Source: Colicola sp016286205
Lineage (GTDB): Bacteria; Bacteroidota; Bacteroidia; Bacteroidales; Paludibacteraceae
Reading direction: 5' to 3'
Assembly: GCA_016286205.1 (NCBI GenBank)
Contig: JAEESF010000006.1
Location: 1 to 64,000 of the forward strand
DNA length: 64,000 nucleotides
The translations under genes were made by a program, and so were the position numbers. Below, one piece after another: positions 9,055-16,854 of this stretch. The notes under the pieces were generated by a model. The model was not told the origin of the DNA, made no database searches, and was given only the letters and a program-made list of their open reading frames with translations. Positions within the stretch are counted from its first letter, which is position 1. Every line of letters starts with the position of its first letter.

Positions 9055-9209
9055 TTTTTTCGTGGAATAGACCGTAGAAATGGGAAGGTCTATATGTAAT
9101 GTGTTGAGGATGAGTGGGTTATGAGCAACCGGAAGCGTGGGCACTCCGGTTCATATGAGTACGCGTAAGCGACTCCAAGGCTGAAAAAAAATATAAAATA
9201 TATACTACA
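9055..9209 (+). promoter_or_regulatory. Structured 5' leader of rpmB, candidate ribosomal-protein autoregulation element
   Basis: The leader of about 155 bases forms ATAGACC/GGTCTAT (9067-9073/9087-9093) and AACCGGA/TCCGGTT (9127-9133/9145-9151). AACC at 9127-9130 can instead pair with GGTT at 9117-9120, so two folds exclude each other. GAGT/ACTC pairs are also available. Such switching suits feedback control by L28 or L33, but I do not recognise a named leader family. Confidence 0.4.
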
Positions 9210-9446
9210 ATGTCAAAGATTTGTCAAATTACAGGCAAGAAAGCCATGGGCGGCTGCAATGTGTCGCACTCGAAGCGCCATACCAAGAGGAGCTTCGATG
9301 TGAACCTCTTCCGCCGCAAGTTCTACTGGGTAGAACAGGATGCATGGATCGAGCTGAACGTCAGTGCAGCCGGTCTGAGAACAATTAACAAGATTGGCCT
9401 TGACGCAGCGCTCAAGCAGGCTGCTGAGAAGGGTTATCTCTATTAA
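9210..9446 (+). CDS. rpmB: 50S ribosomal protein L28
   Basis: This 78-residue protein of the large ribosomal subunit has the L28 opening (MSKICQITGKKAMGGCNVSH), the motif RRSFDVNLFRRKF-like region (SFDVNLFRRKFYWVEQD), and the C-terminal VSAAGLRTINKIGLDAAL typical of the family. The length is complete. It is the first gene of a three-gene ribosomal operon whose order (rpmB-rpmG-DUF4295) is the usual one in Bacteroidota. The promoter and long leader upstream suggest feedback control. Confidence 0.97.
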   Translation: MSKICQITGKKAMGGCNVSHSKRHTKRSFDVNLFRRKFYWVEQDAWIELNVSAAGLRTINKIGLDAALKQAAEKGYLY

Positions 9447-9464
9447 ACGAAAGGAGCAAAAACA

Positions 9465-9653
9465 ATGGCAAAGAAAAACAAAGAAGCGCGCGTACAGGTT
9501 ATCCTCGAGTGCACAGAGCAAAAAGCCAGTGGAGTTCCGGGTATGTCTCGCTACATCACCACCAAGAACCGCAAAAACACTCCTGACCGTTTGGAGTTGA
9601 AAAAGTACAATCCCTATTTGAAGAAGTATACGATTCATAAGGAGATTAAGTAA
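9465..9653 (+). CDS. rpmG: 50S ribosomal protein L33
   Basis: A 62-residue basic protein of the large subunit. It contains VQVILECTEQKASG and the family end KKYNPYLKKYTIHKEIK. It lies 18 bases after rpmB with a clear purine-rich stretch before the ATG (AGGAG in 9449-9460), which is unusual for this phylum. There is a single cysteine instead of the CxxC pairs of zinc-binding L33 paralogues, so this is the zinc-free form. Confidence 0.96.
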   Translation: MAKKNKEARVQVILECTEQKASGVPGMSRYITTKNRKNTPDRLELKKYNPYLKKYTIHKEIK

Positions 9654-9681
9654 TTAACCAACATTAGAAAGGCTTAGAACT

Positions 9682-9834
9682 ATGGCAAAGAAAGCGGTCG
9701 CTACACTGCAAACCGGTAACTCCGGACGTGCGCACAGCAAGTGCATCAAGATGGTTAAGTCCCCTAAGACCGGTGCTTACATCTTCCAAGAGGAAATCGT
9801 ACTCAACGAGAAAGTAAACGAGTTCTTCAAGTAA
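9682..9834 (+). CDS. DUF4295 family protein (small ribosomal-operon protein)
   Basis: A 50-residue protein beginning MAKKAVATLQTGNSGRAHSK and ending EEIVLNEKVNEFFK. DUF4295 proteins of about this length follow rpmG throughout Bacteroidota; the function is not established. The basic N-terminal half and the position suggest a ribosome-associated role. It is the last gene of the operon and is followed by a terminator at 9862. Confidence 0.9.
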   Translation: MAKKAVATLQTGNSGRAHSKCIKMVKSPKTGAYIFQEEIVLNEKVNEFFK

Positions 9835-9861
9835 TCCATCTCCCCTTCGGGAATTAGAACT

Positions 9862-9890
9862 AAAACGCTGCCTTCGGGTAGCGTTTTTTT
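9862..9890 (+). terminator. Terminator of the rpmB operon
   Basis: The stem AACGCTgCC/GGtAGCGTT has a TTCG loop and is followed by a run of T (9884-9890). Confidence 0.88.
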
Positions 9891-9920
9891 ATGTGTTTGT
9901 TCGCACAAAATGCAAATTTA

Positions 9921-9952
9921 TTTGCATATGTCAAAAAAAAGTATTATCTTTG
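9921..9952 (+). promoter_or_regulatory. Promoter of the lipid kinase to GtrA operon
   Basis: TTTG (9921-9924), a 20-base spacer, and TATCTTTG (9945-9952). This promoter lies inside the upstream reading frame, which shows that translation starts later, at 9983. Confidence 0.85.
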
Positions 9953-9982
9953 CGCCGCAAAATTGTGCAAAGACCAAGTACC

Positions 9983-10906
9983 ATGTTAGGAATTATTATC
10001 AATCCGAAGTCGGGCAAGAAAGCCTTCCGCGCTCAGCGCATCTATCTGTGGCATCTGCTTCGTCGCCGCCACATGCCCTTCGCCTATCGTGTGACCAAAT
10101 ATGCCGGTCACGCTATCGAACTGGCGCGAGAGTTGGTGGAGAAAGGTTACGACGAGATACTGATCCTTGGCGGCGATGGCACGCTGAGCGAAGCAATCAA
10201 TGGTATAATGCGGGCCGAACTGACGGCCGAACAGCGTAGCCAAATCAAAGTCGGACTCATGCCACGCGGCACGGGAAATGACTGGGGGCGCTATTGGAAC
10301 CTGACGAAAAACCACAAGGAGAGTCTGCGCCGATTCTTTGAGGGCGAAGACCATCCGATAGACATAGGCTGCGTCACCTATTGGCGCAACAACATAGAGC
10401 ATCATCGCTATTTTATCAATTCGGTCGGCTTTGGCGTTGATCCGCTCTGCTGCAAAAAGGCAGAGACACTCAAGTACTACATCGGTAGTCATCACGTCAA
10501 TTATGTCTTCGGGCTGATAGGCGCTATCGCGCAACACAAAGCGCAACACATGGTGCTGACCGTGGATGGCAAGGAGGCAGTGAACGACGGACTATTCACC
10601 ATGAACATCGGCAACGGACCGTTCTCGGGCGGTGGTATTCGCCAGAATCCGCAAGCCGATCCGCAGGATGGAGTTTTCCACACTATGTTCATCAAGAAGC
10701 CTACGTTCAGCCAGATCCTCAAAGCCCTGCCGAACCTCTTCAACGGCCGATTGACCGAACTGCCCTTCGTCTATCCGATAGTCGGCCGCGAGATAGAAAT
10801 CAGTTACCGCAAGCATATTCTCTTCGAGGCGGACGGTATTCTGGAAAATATCATCGGTCCGTGCAAAGTGACTTGTATTCATCATGCCCTTCAGTTCCGT
10901 GTATGA
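9983..10906 (+). CDS. Diacylglycerol/sphingosine kinase-like lipid kinase
   Basis: This 307-residue member of the DAGK catalytic-domain (YegS/DgkB-like) family phosphorylates a lipid alcohol, probably diacylglycerol or a related lipid, at the inner membrane. It begins MLGIIINPKSGKKAF, has the nucleotide-binding motif GGDGTLSEAINGI (about residues 62-74) and the second loop PRGTGNDW, then FINSVGFGVD and NIGNGPFSGGG. The reading frame is open back to 9893, but the promoter (to 9952) puts the start at ATG 9983. It overlaps the next gene by four bases (ATGA). The exact lipid cannot be told from sequence. Confidence 0.9.
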   Translation: MLGIIINPKSGKKAFRAQRIYLWHLLRRRHMPFAYRVTKYAGHAIELARELVEKGYDEILILGGDGTLSEAINGIMRAELTAEQRSQIKVGLMPRGTGNDWGRYWNLTKNHKESLRRFFEGEDHPIDIGCVTYWRNNIEHHRYFINSVGFGVDPLCCKKAETLKYYIGSHHVNYVFGLIGAIAQHKAQHMVLTVDGKEAVNDGLFTMNIGNGPFSGGGIRQNPQADPQDGVFHTMFIKKPTFSQILKALPNLFNGRLTELPFVYPIVGREIEISYRKHILFEADGILENIIGPCKVTCIHHALQFRV

Positions 10907-11844
10907 TTCAGCAGCAAGGCAGCAATAGAGTGTACACGCGCGTAGAGGAGAATGGCCAAACAGTCATTCGTGTGGATGGCACCAATCGCGACGAGAATCG
11001 CGCCTTCATCTACCTGTCGCGCCATTTTGCCGGCAAAGGGCTGCCTGTGCCGCGTGTGCTATGGGTCAGCGACGACGAGATGAGTTACACCCAGGAGGAT
11101 TTGGGCGATACGCTGTTGTTTGATGCTATTCGTCACGGCCGCGAGACGGGCTGTTTTCTGCCTGAGGAACGTGACCTATTAGAACGCGCGTTACGCGCAC
11201 TGGCGCATATACAGATAGAGGGCGCCGAGGGACTCGACTGGAATCGATGTTATCCTGTTCCGGCCATGGACGAACGAGCTATCCGATGGGACCTGAACTA
11301 CTGGAAATACTGTTTTCTGAAAGGAACCAACCTGGAATTCAGCGAACCGCTACTGGAGGATGATTTCGACCGATTGGTAGGGAATATTCTCTCGCCGATA
11401 GCCTCTCGCCCTCTCGCCTTTCTCTATCGCGACATGCAGAGCCGCAACGTGATGATTTGCGACGGGCAACCGTATTTCATCGATTTCCAGGGCGGTCGAC
11501 GCGGTCCTACGCAATACGACGTGGCTTCGTTCCTGTGGCAGGCCAAAGCCAATATACCCGCTTCGCTGCGTGAACAACTTATCGACGCTTACTTAGATGA
11601 ATTGGGAACGCTCGCCTCTAACCTCTCGCCTATAGCCTGGCGCGAAGCGCTACCGCATTTCGTCCTACTGCGTACGCTGCAAGTACTCGGAGCCTACGGC
11701 TATCGTGGCTATTTCGAACGCAAACAGCATTTCCTGGAATCGATACCCAACGCGCTGCGAAATCTGCGCGACGTAATGGACAACCTAAAAGACGAATATC
11801 CGTATATCTATGCTATTAGTAACGATCTACTCCTTCTCCTTTAA
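10903..11844 (+). CDS. Aminoglycoside-phosphotransferase-fold sugar kinase, AmgK-like
   Basis: This 313-residue kinase-fold enzyme has the catalytic loop FLYRDMQSRNVM (HxD-type, with YRD), the metal-binding segment YFIDFQGGRRGPTQYDVASF, and an N-terminal lobe. In bacteria that recycle cell-wall sugars, AmgK phosphorylates N-acetylmuramate or N-acetylglucosamine at C1 and MurU then makes the UDP-sugar. The MurU-like gene two places downstream supports that reading. The ATG at 10903 overlaps the kinase before it; a GTG at 10861 is open but less likely. Two stretches (11389-11424 and 11611-11637) consist of CTCTCGCC-type heptamers and encode low-complexity insertions (NILSPIASRPLAF, LASNLSPIA). 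The substrate is inferred. Confidence 0.82.
   Translation: MIQQQGSNRVYTRVEENGQTVIRVDGTNRDENRAFIYLSRHFAGKGLPVPRVLWVSDDEMSYTQEDLGDTLLFDAIRHGRETGCFLPEERDLLERALRALAHIQIEGAEGLDWNRCYPVPAMDERAIRWDLNYWKYCFLKGTNLEFSEPLLEDDFDRLVGNILSPIASRPLAFLYRDMQSRNVMICDGQPYFIDFQGGRRGPTQYDVASFLWQAKANIPASLREQLIDAYLDELGTLASNLSPIAWREALPHFVLLRTLQVLGAYGYRGYFERKQHFLESIPNALRNLRDVMDNLKDEYPYIYAISNDLLLLL
11389..11424. repeat. Heptamer (GCCTCTC) array inside the AmgK-like gene
   Basis: CTCTCGCC units occur three times, in frame, adding the residues LSPIASRPLA next to the catalytic loop. The same repeat type recurs at 11611-11637, 12752-12799, 34101-34128 and 34231-34270. Confidence 0.7.
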
Positions 11845-12211
11845 ACGCGGTCTGCCAGCTGACGAAAGTGGCAACGGAGGCGGTTATGTCTTCGACTGCC
11901 GCAGTACGCACAATCCCGGCCAATACGAGGAATTCAAACAGATGACGGGCCTGGACCAACCCGTGATAGATTTTCTGGAGAAAGATGGCGAGATATTGAC
12001 TTTTCTGGAGAGTGTTGACCGTCTGGTGGATCATCACGTAGAGCGTTTTCTGGAACGCGGTTTCACTCATCTGCAGGTATCGTTCGGTTGCACAGGCGGT
12101 CAGCATCGCTCGGTCTATTGTGCAGAACATCTGGCCCGTAGACTCAAAGACAAATACGATGTGCAGATTCGTCTGATTCACCGCGAACGAGGCATTGATA
12201 GAATAGTTTAG
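11810..12211 (+). CDS. Stand-alone RapZ C-terminal domain protein
   Basis: This 133-residue protein matches the C-terminal domain of RapZ: IYSFSFKRGLP, GNGGGYVFDCR, HNPGQYEEFKQMTGLD, and the signature SFGCTGGQHRSVYCAEHLA. It has no N-terminal P-loop ATPase domain. In E. coli the RapZ C-terminal domain senses glucosamine-6-phosphate (established). Here it sits between an AmgK-like kinase and a MurU-like nucleotidyltransferase, so a sensing or scaffolding role in amino-sugar recycling is a reasonable inference. From memory, related Bacteroidota have this domain fused to the kinase. The ATG at 11810 overlaps the kinase gene by 35 bases. Confidence 0.85.
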   Translation: MLLVTIYSFSFKRGLPADESGNGGGYVFDCRSTHNPGQYEEFKQMTGLDQPVIDFLEKDGEILTFLESVDRLVDHHVERFLERGFTHLQVSFGCTGGQHRSVYCAEHLARRLKDKYDVQIRLIHRERGIDRIV

Positions 12212-12235
12212 GGTGTAAGGTGTAAAGTGTAGAGA

Positions 12236-13012
12236 ATGAGAGCGATGATATTTGCAGCGGGACTGGGTACACGTCTCCGACCGCTGACCGACAGAATGCC
12301 CAAAGCGCTTGTGCCACTGGCAGGCAAAACATTGCTGCAGTGGCAGATAGACCGATTGCGTGCAGTCGGCATAAGCGACATAGTGGTCAATGTGCACCAT
12401 TTGCCGGATATGATAATCGATGCCGTTCGGCAAAACCAAGGGTGGGGATGCCGCGTGCAGATAAGCGACGAACGCGACGCACTGTTGGAGACCGGAGGAG
12501 GACTGAGAAAAGCGCGCACACTGCTCGAAGGTGACGAACCGATACTGGTGTGCAACGTAGATATACTGAGCAACATTGACTTACAGGCCCTAATGACCGC
12601 CTATGAAAATCTCTCTTCCCTTCAGGGGAGAGCAGGAGAGAGGCTTTTAGGACTACTCGTTGTTAGCCCGCGTGAGACACAACGTTATCTGCTTTTTGAC
12701 CAAGACAACCGTCTGCGCGGCTGGACCAACAAGGCCACAGGCGAAGTAAAACCCTCTTGCCTCTCGCCTCTCGCCGATAGCCTCACGCCTCTCGCCTTCA
12801 GCGGAATGCAGATTCTCAGTCCGCGTATCTTTGACCGAATGGACCGAGTGGTAGCAGACAAAGGCGAACGGTTCTCGCTGATAGACCTCTATCTGAGCAT
12901 CTGCGGCGAAGAAGTGCTGAAAGCCTACGTGCCCGCCGACTACCGAATGATGGACGTGGGCAAGATTGACCAGATAGACGAAGCAGAACGCTTCGCGCAA
13001 GCATTAGAATAA
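12236..13012 (+). CDS. NDP-sugar nucleotidyltransferase, MurU-like
   Basis: This 258-residue enzyme carries the nucleotidyltransferase signature GLGTRLRPLTDRMPKALVP (residues 9-27), a metal-binding VCNVDI and a substrate motif ETGGGLRKA. It would join a sugar-1-phosphate to a nucleotide; with the AmgK-like kinase upstream, UMP transfer to MurNAc-1-P or GlcNAc-1-P is likely, and mannose-1-P guanylylation is the alternative. Two insertions look repeat-derived: LSSLQGRAGERLLG (12609-12648) and SCLSPLADSLTPLA (12752-12799). The 24-base spacer before it is itself a GTGTAAG/GTGTAAA array. Confidence 0.85.
   Translation: MRAMIFAAGLGTRLRPLTDRMPKALVPLAGKTLLQWQIDRLRAVGISDIVVNVHHLPDMIIDAVRQNQGWGCRVQISDERDALLETGGGLRKARTLLEGDEPILVCNVDILSNIDLQALMTAYENLSSLQGRAGERLLGLLVVSPRETQRYLLFDQDNRLRGWTNKATGEVKPSCLSPLADSLTPLAFSGMQILSPRIFDRMDRVVADKGERFSLIDLYLSICGEEVLKAYVPADYRMMDVGKIDQIDEAERFAQALE
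12609..12648. repeat. Palindromic repeat remnant inside the MurU-like gene
   Basis: CTCTTCCCTTCAGGGGAGAG is a palindrome followed by GGAGAGGCT. It resembles the shortened element at 53423-53454 and the full elements in mfd (CCTTTTAGGG ... TAGGCCC). Confidence 0.5.
12752..12799. repeat. Heptamer (GCCTCTC) array inside the MurU-like gene
   Basis: Five CTCGCC/CACGCC-type units lie in frame between two conserved segments (TGEVK and FSGMQIL). Confidence 0.7.
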
Positions 13013-13027
13013 AACGATCAACACAAT

Positions 13028-14602
13028 ATGAAAAAGACCAAACAAACAGTTGCACTGATAGTGGGTGCGGGCCCTGCGGGTCTGACGGCCGCGTACGAAC
13101 TGCTGCGCAGAACCGATGTGCATCCTATCGTTTGCGAGAAAACAGATGCCATAGGCGGTATCTCGCAGACAGTAGAGTATCACGGCAACAGAATGGATAT
13201 AGGCGGTCACCGCTTTTTCTCCAAGAGCGAAGAAGTGATGAACTGGTGGCAACAGGTAATGCCGCTACAGGCCAAACCCGCCAAAGATGATATATTGCTC
13301 GGAGAGACAGAGAAAGAGTTTGCCCGTAAAGGACCAGACCCTGAGAAAGAAGACCGCACCATGCTGCTGCGTCGCCGCGTGAGCCGTATCTTCTTCCTGC
13401 GTAAGTTCTTCGATTATCCTATATCGATGAAGAAAGAGACCTTCCTCAACATGGGATTCGTACGCATGATGCGCGCCGGTTTCGGTTATCTCTGGGCATG
13501 CGTGCACAAACTGCCGGAGACTTCGCTCGAGAATTTCTATATCAATCGTTTCGGACGGCCGCTATACGAGATGTTCTTCGAAGATTACACGACCAAGGTG
13601 TGGGGCGTTCATCCTTCCCAATTAGGCGCCGACTGGGGCAGTCAACGTGTCAAAGGACTGTCCGTACTGGCCGTGCTGCGCGATATGTGGCGAAAGAATT
13701 TCGGGCGAAAGAATAATGCGGAAGTAGAGACTTCGCTCATCGAGCAATTTATCTACCCCAAATACGGACCGGGACAACTCTGGGAAATAGTGGCAGACGA
13801 TATTCGCAAACAGGGCGGTGAGATTCGTATGAAGACAGCCGTGACGGGCGTGGAGATAAAGGATAACCGCGTAGTGAGCGTCGAGGTGACGGATGCCAAA
13901 GGCCAAACCGAAAAGATACAGTGCGACTATTTCGTTTCGTCTATGCCCATCAAGGATCTGGTGGCTGCGCTGCAGGGAGTCAAAGTACCCAAAGAGGTAC
14001 AGAAAATAGCCCGCGAACTGCCGTACCGCGATTTCATCACCGTGGGACTGCTAGTGGACCGAATGAAGATAAAGAACGAAACCAAACTAAAGACCTACGC
14101 CAACCGCGTGCCCGACACGTGGATCTATATCCAGGAACGCGATGTACGCATAGGCCGACTGCAGATATTCAACAACTGGTCGCCCTATCTGGTCAAGGAT
14201 TACGAACATACCATGTGGATCGGTTTGGAATATTTCTGCTCCGAGGGTGACGAACTGTGGACTATGGCGCCCGACCGCTTCATCGCGATGGCCAAAGACG
14301 AGTTGGCGCGTATCGACATCATCGAACCGGATGCAGTGCTCGACGCTTGTCACGTACGCATACAGAAAGCCTATCCTGCCTACTACGGCAGTTATTACCA
14401 ACTGGATCAAGTCAAGACCTATCTGGACGGTATAGCCAACCTGTTCTGCATCGGACGTAACGGTCAGCACCGCTACAACAATATGGACCACTCAATGATG
14501 ACGGCCTTCCAATTGGTTAGCGCCATAGCCGAAGGCCGCACCGAAGATAAGACTGCGATTTGGAATGTAAACACTGAAACGGAATATCATGAGTCGAAAT
14601 AA
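13028..14602 (+). CDS. FAD-dependent oxidoreductase, UDP-galactopyranose-mutase/PPO-like
   Basis: This 524-residue flavoprotein opens with an FAD-binding Rossmann motif (ALIVGAGPAGLTAAYELL, glycines 13, 15 and 18) followed by GGISQTVEYHGNRMDIGGHRFFSK. This is the arrangement seen in protoporphyrinogen-oxidase-like and UDP-galactopyranose-mutase-like enzymes. YTTKVWGVHPSQLGADWGSQR is a strong family segment, and the C-terminal FCIGRNGQHRYNNMDHSM contributes to FAD binding. It lies 15 bases after the nucleotidyltransferase and overlaps the GT-C gene by 14 bases. A role in making or modifying a sugar donor for the downstream glycosyltransferase is inferred from this context; the reaction is unknown. 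Confidence 0.85.
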   Translation: MKKTKQTVALIVGAGPAGLTAAYELLRRTDVHPIVCEKTDAIGGISQTVEYHGNRMDIGGHRFFSKSEEVMNWWQQVMPLQAKPAKDDILLGETEKEFARKGPDPEKEDRTMLLRRRVSRIFFLRKFFDYPISMKKETFLNMGFVRMMRAGFGYLWACVHKLPETSLENFYINRFGRPLYEMFFEDYTTKVWGVHPSQLGADWGSQRVKGLSVLAVLRDMWRKNFGRKNNAEVETSLIEQFIYPKYGPGQLWEIVADDIRKQGGEIRMKTAVTGVEIKDNRVVSVEVTDAKGQTEKIQCDYFVSSMPIKDLVAALQGVKVPKEVQKIARELPYRDFITVGLLVDRMKIKNETKLKTYANRVPDTWIYIQERDVRIGRLQIFNNWSPYLVKDYEHTMWIGLEYFCSEGDELWTMAPDRFIAMAKDELARIDIIEPDAVLDACHVRIQKAYPAYYGSYYQLDQVKTYLDGIANLFCIGRNGQHRYNNMDHSMMTAFQLVSAIAEGRTEDKTAIWNVNTETEYHESK

Positions 14603-16178
14603 GATTATACTGATAGGTTGCGCCCTACTGACGTTGGTGTGGGCCATACTGGCTGCCAAGACATTCAACGAGAAACCCGACCTGAATGGCGATAATTTCA
14701 ACTACTATATCTATGCCTCGTCGATGGCTACGGGGCATGGCTACGCCGATTTGTCGTCGCCCGATGTCAAGCCGACCAGCAATTTTCCTCCGGGCTATCC
14801 GCTACTGATGCTTCCGTTGCGCGTAGTGACAGAGAGCATCGTGGCCCAGAAATGGCTCAACGAACTGTTTGTGCTGGGTGGCGTGATTCTGATTTTCTTC
14901 CTTTTGCTCCATCTGGGCTTGAGGTGGGATATTAGTCTGGTAGCTGCAGCTGCGGGACTCTTCTGTCCGCGGTTGTGGCATTTCTCGACCATGATGATGA
15001 GCGAAGCATCGTTCTTTTTCACTTCGATGTTAGTGTTCTACTGCCTGGCACGTTACTTGACTGCTACCGAAGAGAAACAGGCGTGGTGGGACGATCTGAA
15101 GAGTCCGTGGCTGTGGGGTGCTATCGCTGCGTTGGTACTCAATTATCATATCCGCACTCAAGGTCTGGCATTGGTGGCCGGCATAGGACTTCTGTTGCTG
15201 ATACGTCGCCGTTGGGTGGGACTGGGCACTACCGTAGTGGGATTTGTGTTAGGATGTCTGCCGTATATGATTCGCAACCGCGTGTTGGGACTGAACGGCA
15301 ATCGCTATCTGGATACAATCATGCTGAGCAATCCGTTCCAACCCGATGCAGGCACGTTGACACTGGGCGAAGTGGTAGCACGATTCTTCCAGACACTCAA
15401 GATGTTGGTTTTCAACGCTATACCCAATACTATCTTCCCTTATCTGGACGTCAATTGTGACCAACCGGAATTCGGTTTCTGGATCTATGTCGTTGGTGCC
15501 GTAGTGCTCGCGCTGATAGTTATCGGCTTCTGGCGAATGGGCAAACTCAGTTGGGGCTTGATAGGTTATCTGGCGGCCACGTTGGGACTGATATCTATCT
15601 TCTCTACGCCTAGCGGAAACCGCTATATTACGTCTATCCTGCCTATTCTGTTTGCCGGACTGGTTTGCGGTATATGGCAACTGGCCGAATGGGCGTTGCG
15701 CAAACATGAGAAATGGCTCTTCCCGGGATTGGCTCTCGTGCTCTGTCTGCTCTTTATCGGCTCGCGCAAAGGTATGGAAGAAGAGATTCGCATGGCAAAA
15801 CAGAAATATCCGGTACCTTATGTCCAGTTCTTCAGCATGGCCAAGCAGATTAAGAAATCTGTGCCGGCCGGTACCGTCGTTTGCAGTCGCAAACCGCAGA
15901 TGTTCTGGATGTACAGTCAGTTGCCGGGTGTGCAATACAAATACACTAAAGATGCGGTTGAACTGATAACTGATTTGGTTCAGAAACGCGTAGATTACGT
16001 AGTGTTGGATGCGCTTGGCTATAGTTCTACTTACCTCTATCTGCTACCTGCCGTTCAGCAGTATCCGTACTTGTTCCCGCGCGTGGTAATGTACTACGAG
16101 AATACACATACTTATTTGGTTTGGTTCGACCGCGAACGGGCGGCCAGTGAACTCAAGGTAACACCGGATGGAGAATAA
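14589..16178 (+). CDS. Polytopic membrane glycosyltransferase (GT-C fold)
   Basis: This 529-residue integral membrane protein has about ten hydrophobic segments. The first periplasmic loop carries an acidic motif (NGDNFNYYIYA, near residue 35) and NFPPGYPL, typical of ArnT/PMT-like GT-C enzymes that move a sugar from a polyprenyl-phosphate carrier to an acceptor outside the inner membrane. A soluble C-terminal part follows. It overlaps the FAD oxidoreductase before it and the GtrA gene after it, so the three are translated together. Donor and acceptor cannot be told. Confidence 0.78.
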   Translation: MSRNKIILIGCALLTLVWAILAAKTFNEKPDLNGDNFNYYIYASSMATGHGYADLSSPDVKPTSNFPPGYPLLMLPLRVVTESIVAQKWLNELFVLGGVILIFFLLLHLGLRWDISLVAAAAGLFCPRLWHFSTMMMSEASFFFTSMLVFYCLARYLTATEEKQAWWDDLKSPWLWGAIAALVLNYHIRTQGLALVAGIGLLLLIRRRWVGLGTTVVGFVLGCLPYMIRNRVLGLNGNRYLDTIMLSNPFQPDAGTLTLGEVVARFFQTLKMLVFNAIPNTIFPYLDVNCDQPEFGFWIYVVGAVVLALIVIGFWRMGKLSWGLIGYLAATLGLISIFSTPSGNRYITSILPILFAGLVCGIWQLAEWALRKHEKWLFPGLALVLCLLFIGSRKGMEEEIRMAKQKYPVPYVQFFSMAKQIKKSVPAGTVVCSRKPQMFWMYSQLPGVQYKYTKDAVELITDLVQKRVDYVVLDALGYSSTYLYLLPAVQQYPYLFPRVVMYYENTHTYLVWFDRERAASELKVTPDGE

Positions 16179-16596
16179 GTGGATACATCAGCTCTTTGTT
16201 GCGCCTACCAATAACTGGTTGCTGCAACTCTTCCGCTACGGATTTGTAGGCGGCGTGGCATTTGTGGTAGATTACGGTTCGCTGTTTCTGCTGACGCATT
16301 ATGCCGGCGTGCCGTATCTGTGGTCTGCTGCCATTGCCTTCATCTTGGGATTGGTGACCAATTATCTACTGAGTATCAGTTGGGTATTCCGTCGTAACGA
16401 GAATCTGCGCCCGTGGGTAGAGTTTCTCTTCTTCGCTATCATTGGGGTGATAGGACTGGTGATGAACGAACTGATCATGTACGCAGGTACCGACTTGCTG
16501 CATATGCACTATATGGTTTCCAAGCTTATTTCTACGGCTATAGTGTTCTTTTGGAATTTCTTTGCTCGCAAATTCTTGGTCTTCACACAATACTAA
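16168..16596 (+). CDS. GtrA family membrane protein
   Basis: This 142-residue protein has four membrane segments in the GtrA pattern (LFRYGFVGGVAFVVDYGSLFLL, written here from residue 21; the end is VFFWNFFARKFLVF). GtrA proteins are thought to flip or deliver polyprenyl-phosphate-linked sugars for cell-surface glycosylation. It overlaps the GT-C gene by 11 bases, which fits a donor-flipping partner. It ends the operon; no clear terminator is seen before the tRNA promoter. Confidence 0.92.
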   Translation: MENKWIHQLFVAPTNNWLLQLFRYGFVGGVAFVVDYGSLFLLTHYAGVPYLWSAAIAFILGLVTNYLLSISWVFRRNENLRPWVEFLFFAIIGVIGLVMNELIMYAGTDLLHMHYMVSKLISTAIVFFWNFFARKFLVFTQY

Positions 16597-16628
16597 ATGC
16601 ACTTTTTTTGAAAAAAAATGGCGCAAAA

Positions 16629-16660
16629 TTTGCGTATGTCAAAAAAAAGCAGTACTTTTG
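16629..16660 (+). promoter_or_regulatory. Promoter of tRNA-Lys
   Basis: TTTG (16629-16632), a 20-base spacer, and TACTTTTG (16653-16660), 22 bases before the mature tRNA. Confidence 0.85.
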
Positions 16661-16682
16661 CAGCCGCTTTTGAAAAAAGGAC

Positions 16683-16758
16683 GTCTTCCTAGCTCAGTTG
16701 GTAGAGCAACTGACTCTTAATCAGTGGGTCGAGGGTTCGAGCCCCTCGGAGGACACCA
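16683..16758 (+). tRNA. tRNA-Lys (anticodon CTT)
   Basis: All parts can be drawn: acceptor GTCTTCC/GGAGGAC with one G-T pair, D arm GCTC/GAGC, anticodon stem ACTGA/TCAGT around CTCTTAA (anticodon CTT), a five-base variable loop, T arm GAGGG-TTCGAGC-CCCTC, discriminator A and an encoded CCA. It reads AAG codons. It is followed at once by a terminator. Confidence 0.97.
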
Positions 16759-16760
16759 GA

Positions 16761-16784
16761 GACATCTTCGGATGTCTTTTTTTT
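16761..16784 (+). terminator. Terminator of tRNA-Lys
   Basis: The stem GACATC-ttcg-GATGTC is followed by eight T. Confidence 0.92.
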
Positions 16785-16801
16785 GTATTTTTTAGTAAAT
16801 A

Positions 16802-16833
16802 TTTGCATATATGCAAATTTTTTTGTACTTTTG
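16802..16833 (+). promoter_or_regulatory. Promoter of the fumarase to rlmN gene cluster
   Basis: TTTG (16802-16805), a 20-base spacer, and TACTTTTG (16826-16833). The leader is only about 15 bases. Confidence 0.85.
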
Positions 16834-16854
16834 CGCCCAAATTGAATATTTTGG

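Noticed and set aside
9893..9982. Upstream 30 codons of the lipid kinase frame as part of the protein
   Set aside because: The promoter boxes at 9921 and 9945 lie inside this stretch, and the conserved N-terminus starts at ATG 9983.
12653..13000. Frames opposite the MurU-like gene
   Set aside because: The plus-strand gene is well supported by motifs, and the shadows have no conserved features.
16413..16673. Alternative frame over gtrA reaching the tRNA promoter
   Set aside because: GtrA motifs are in the other frame, and this one crosses the tRNA-Lys promoter.
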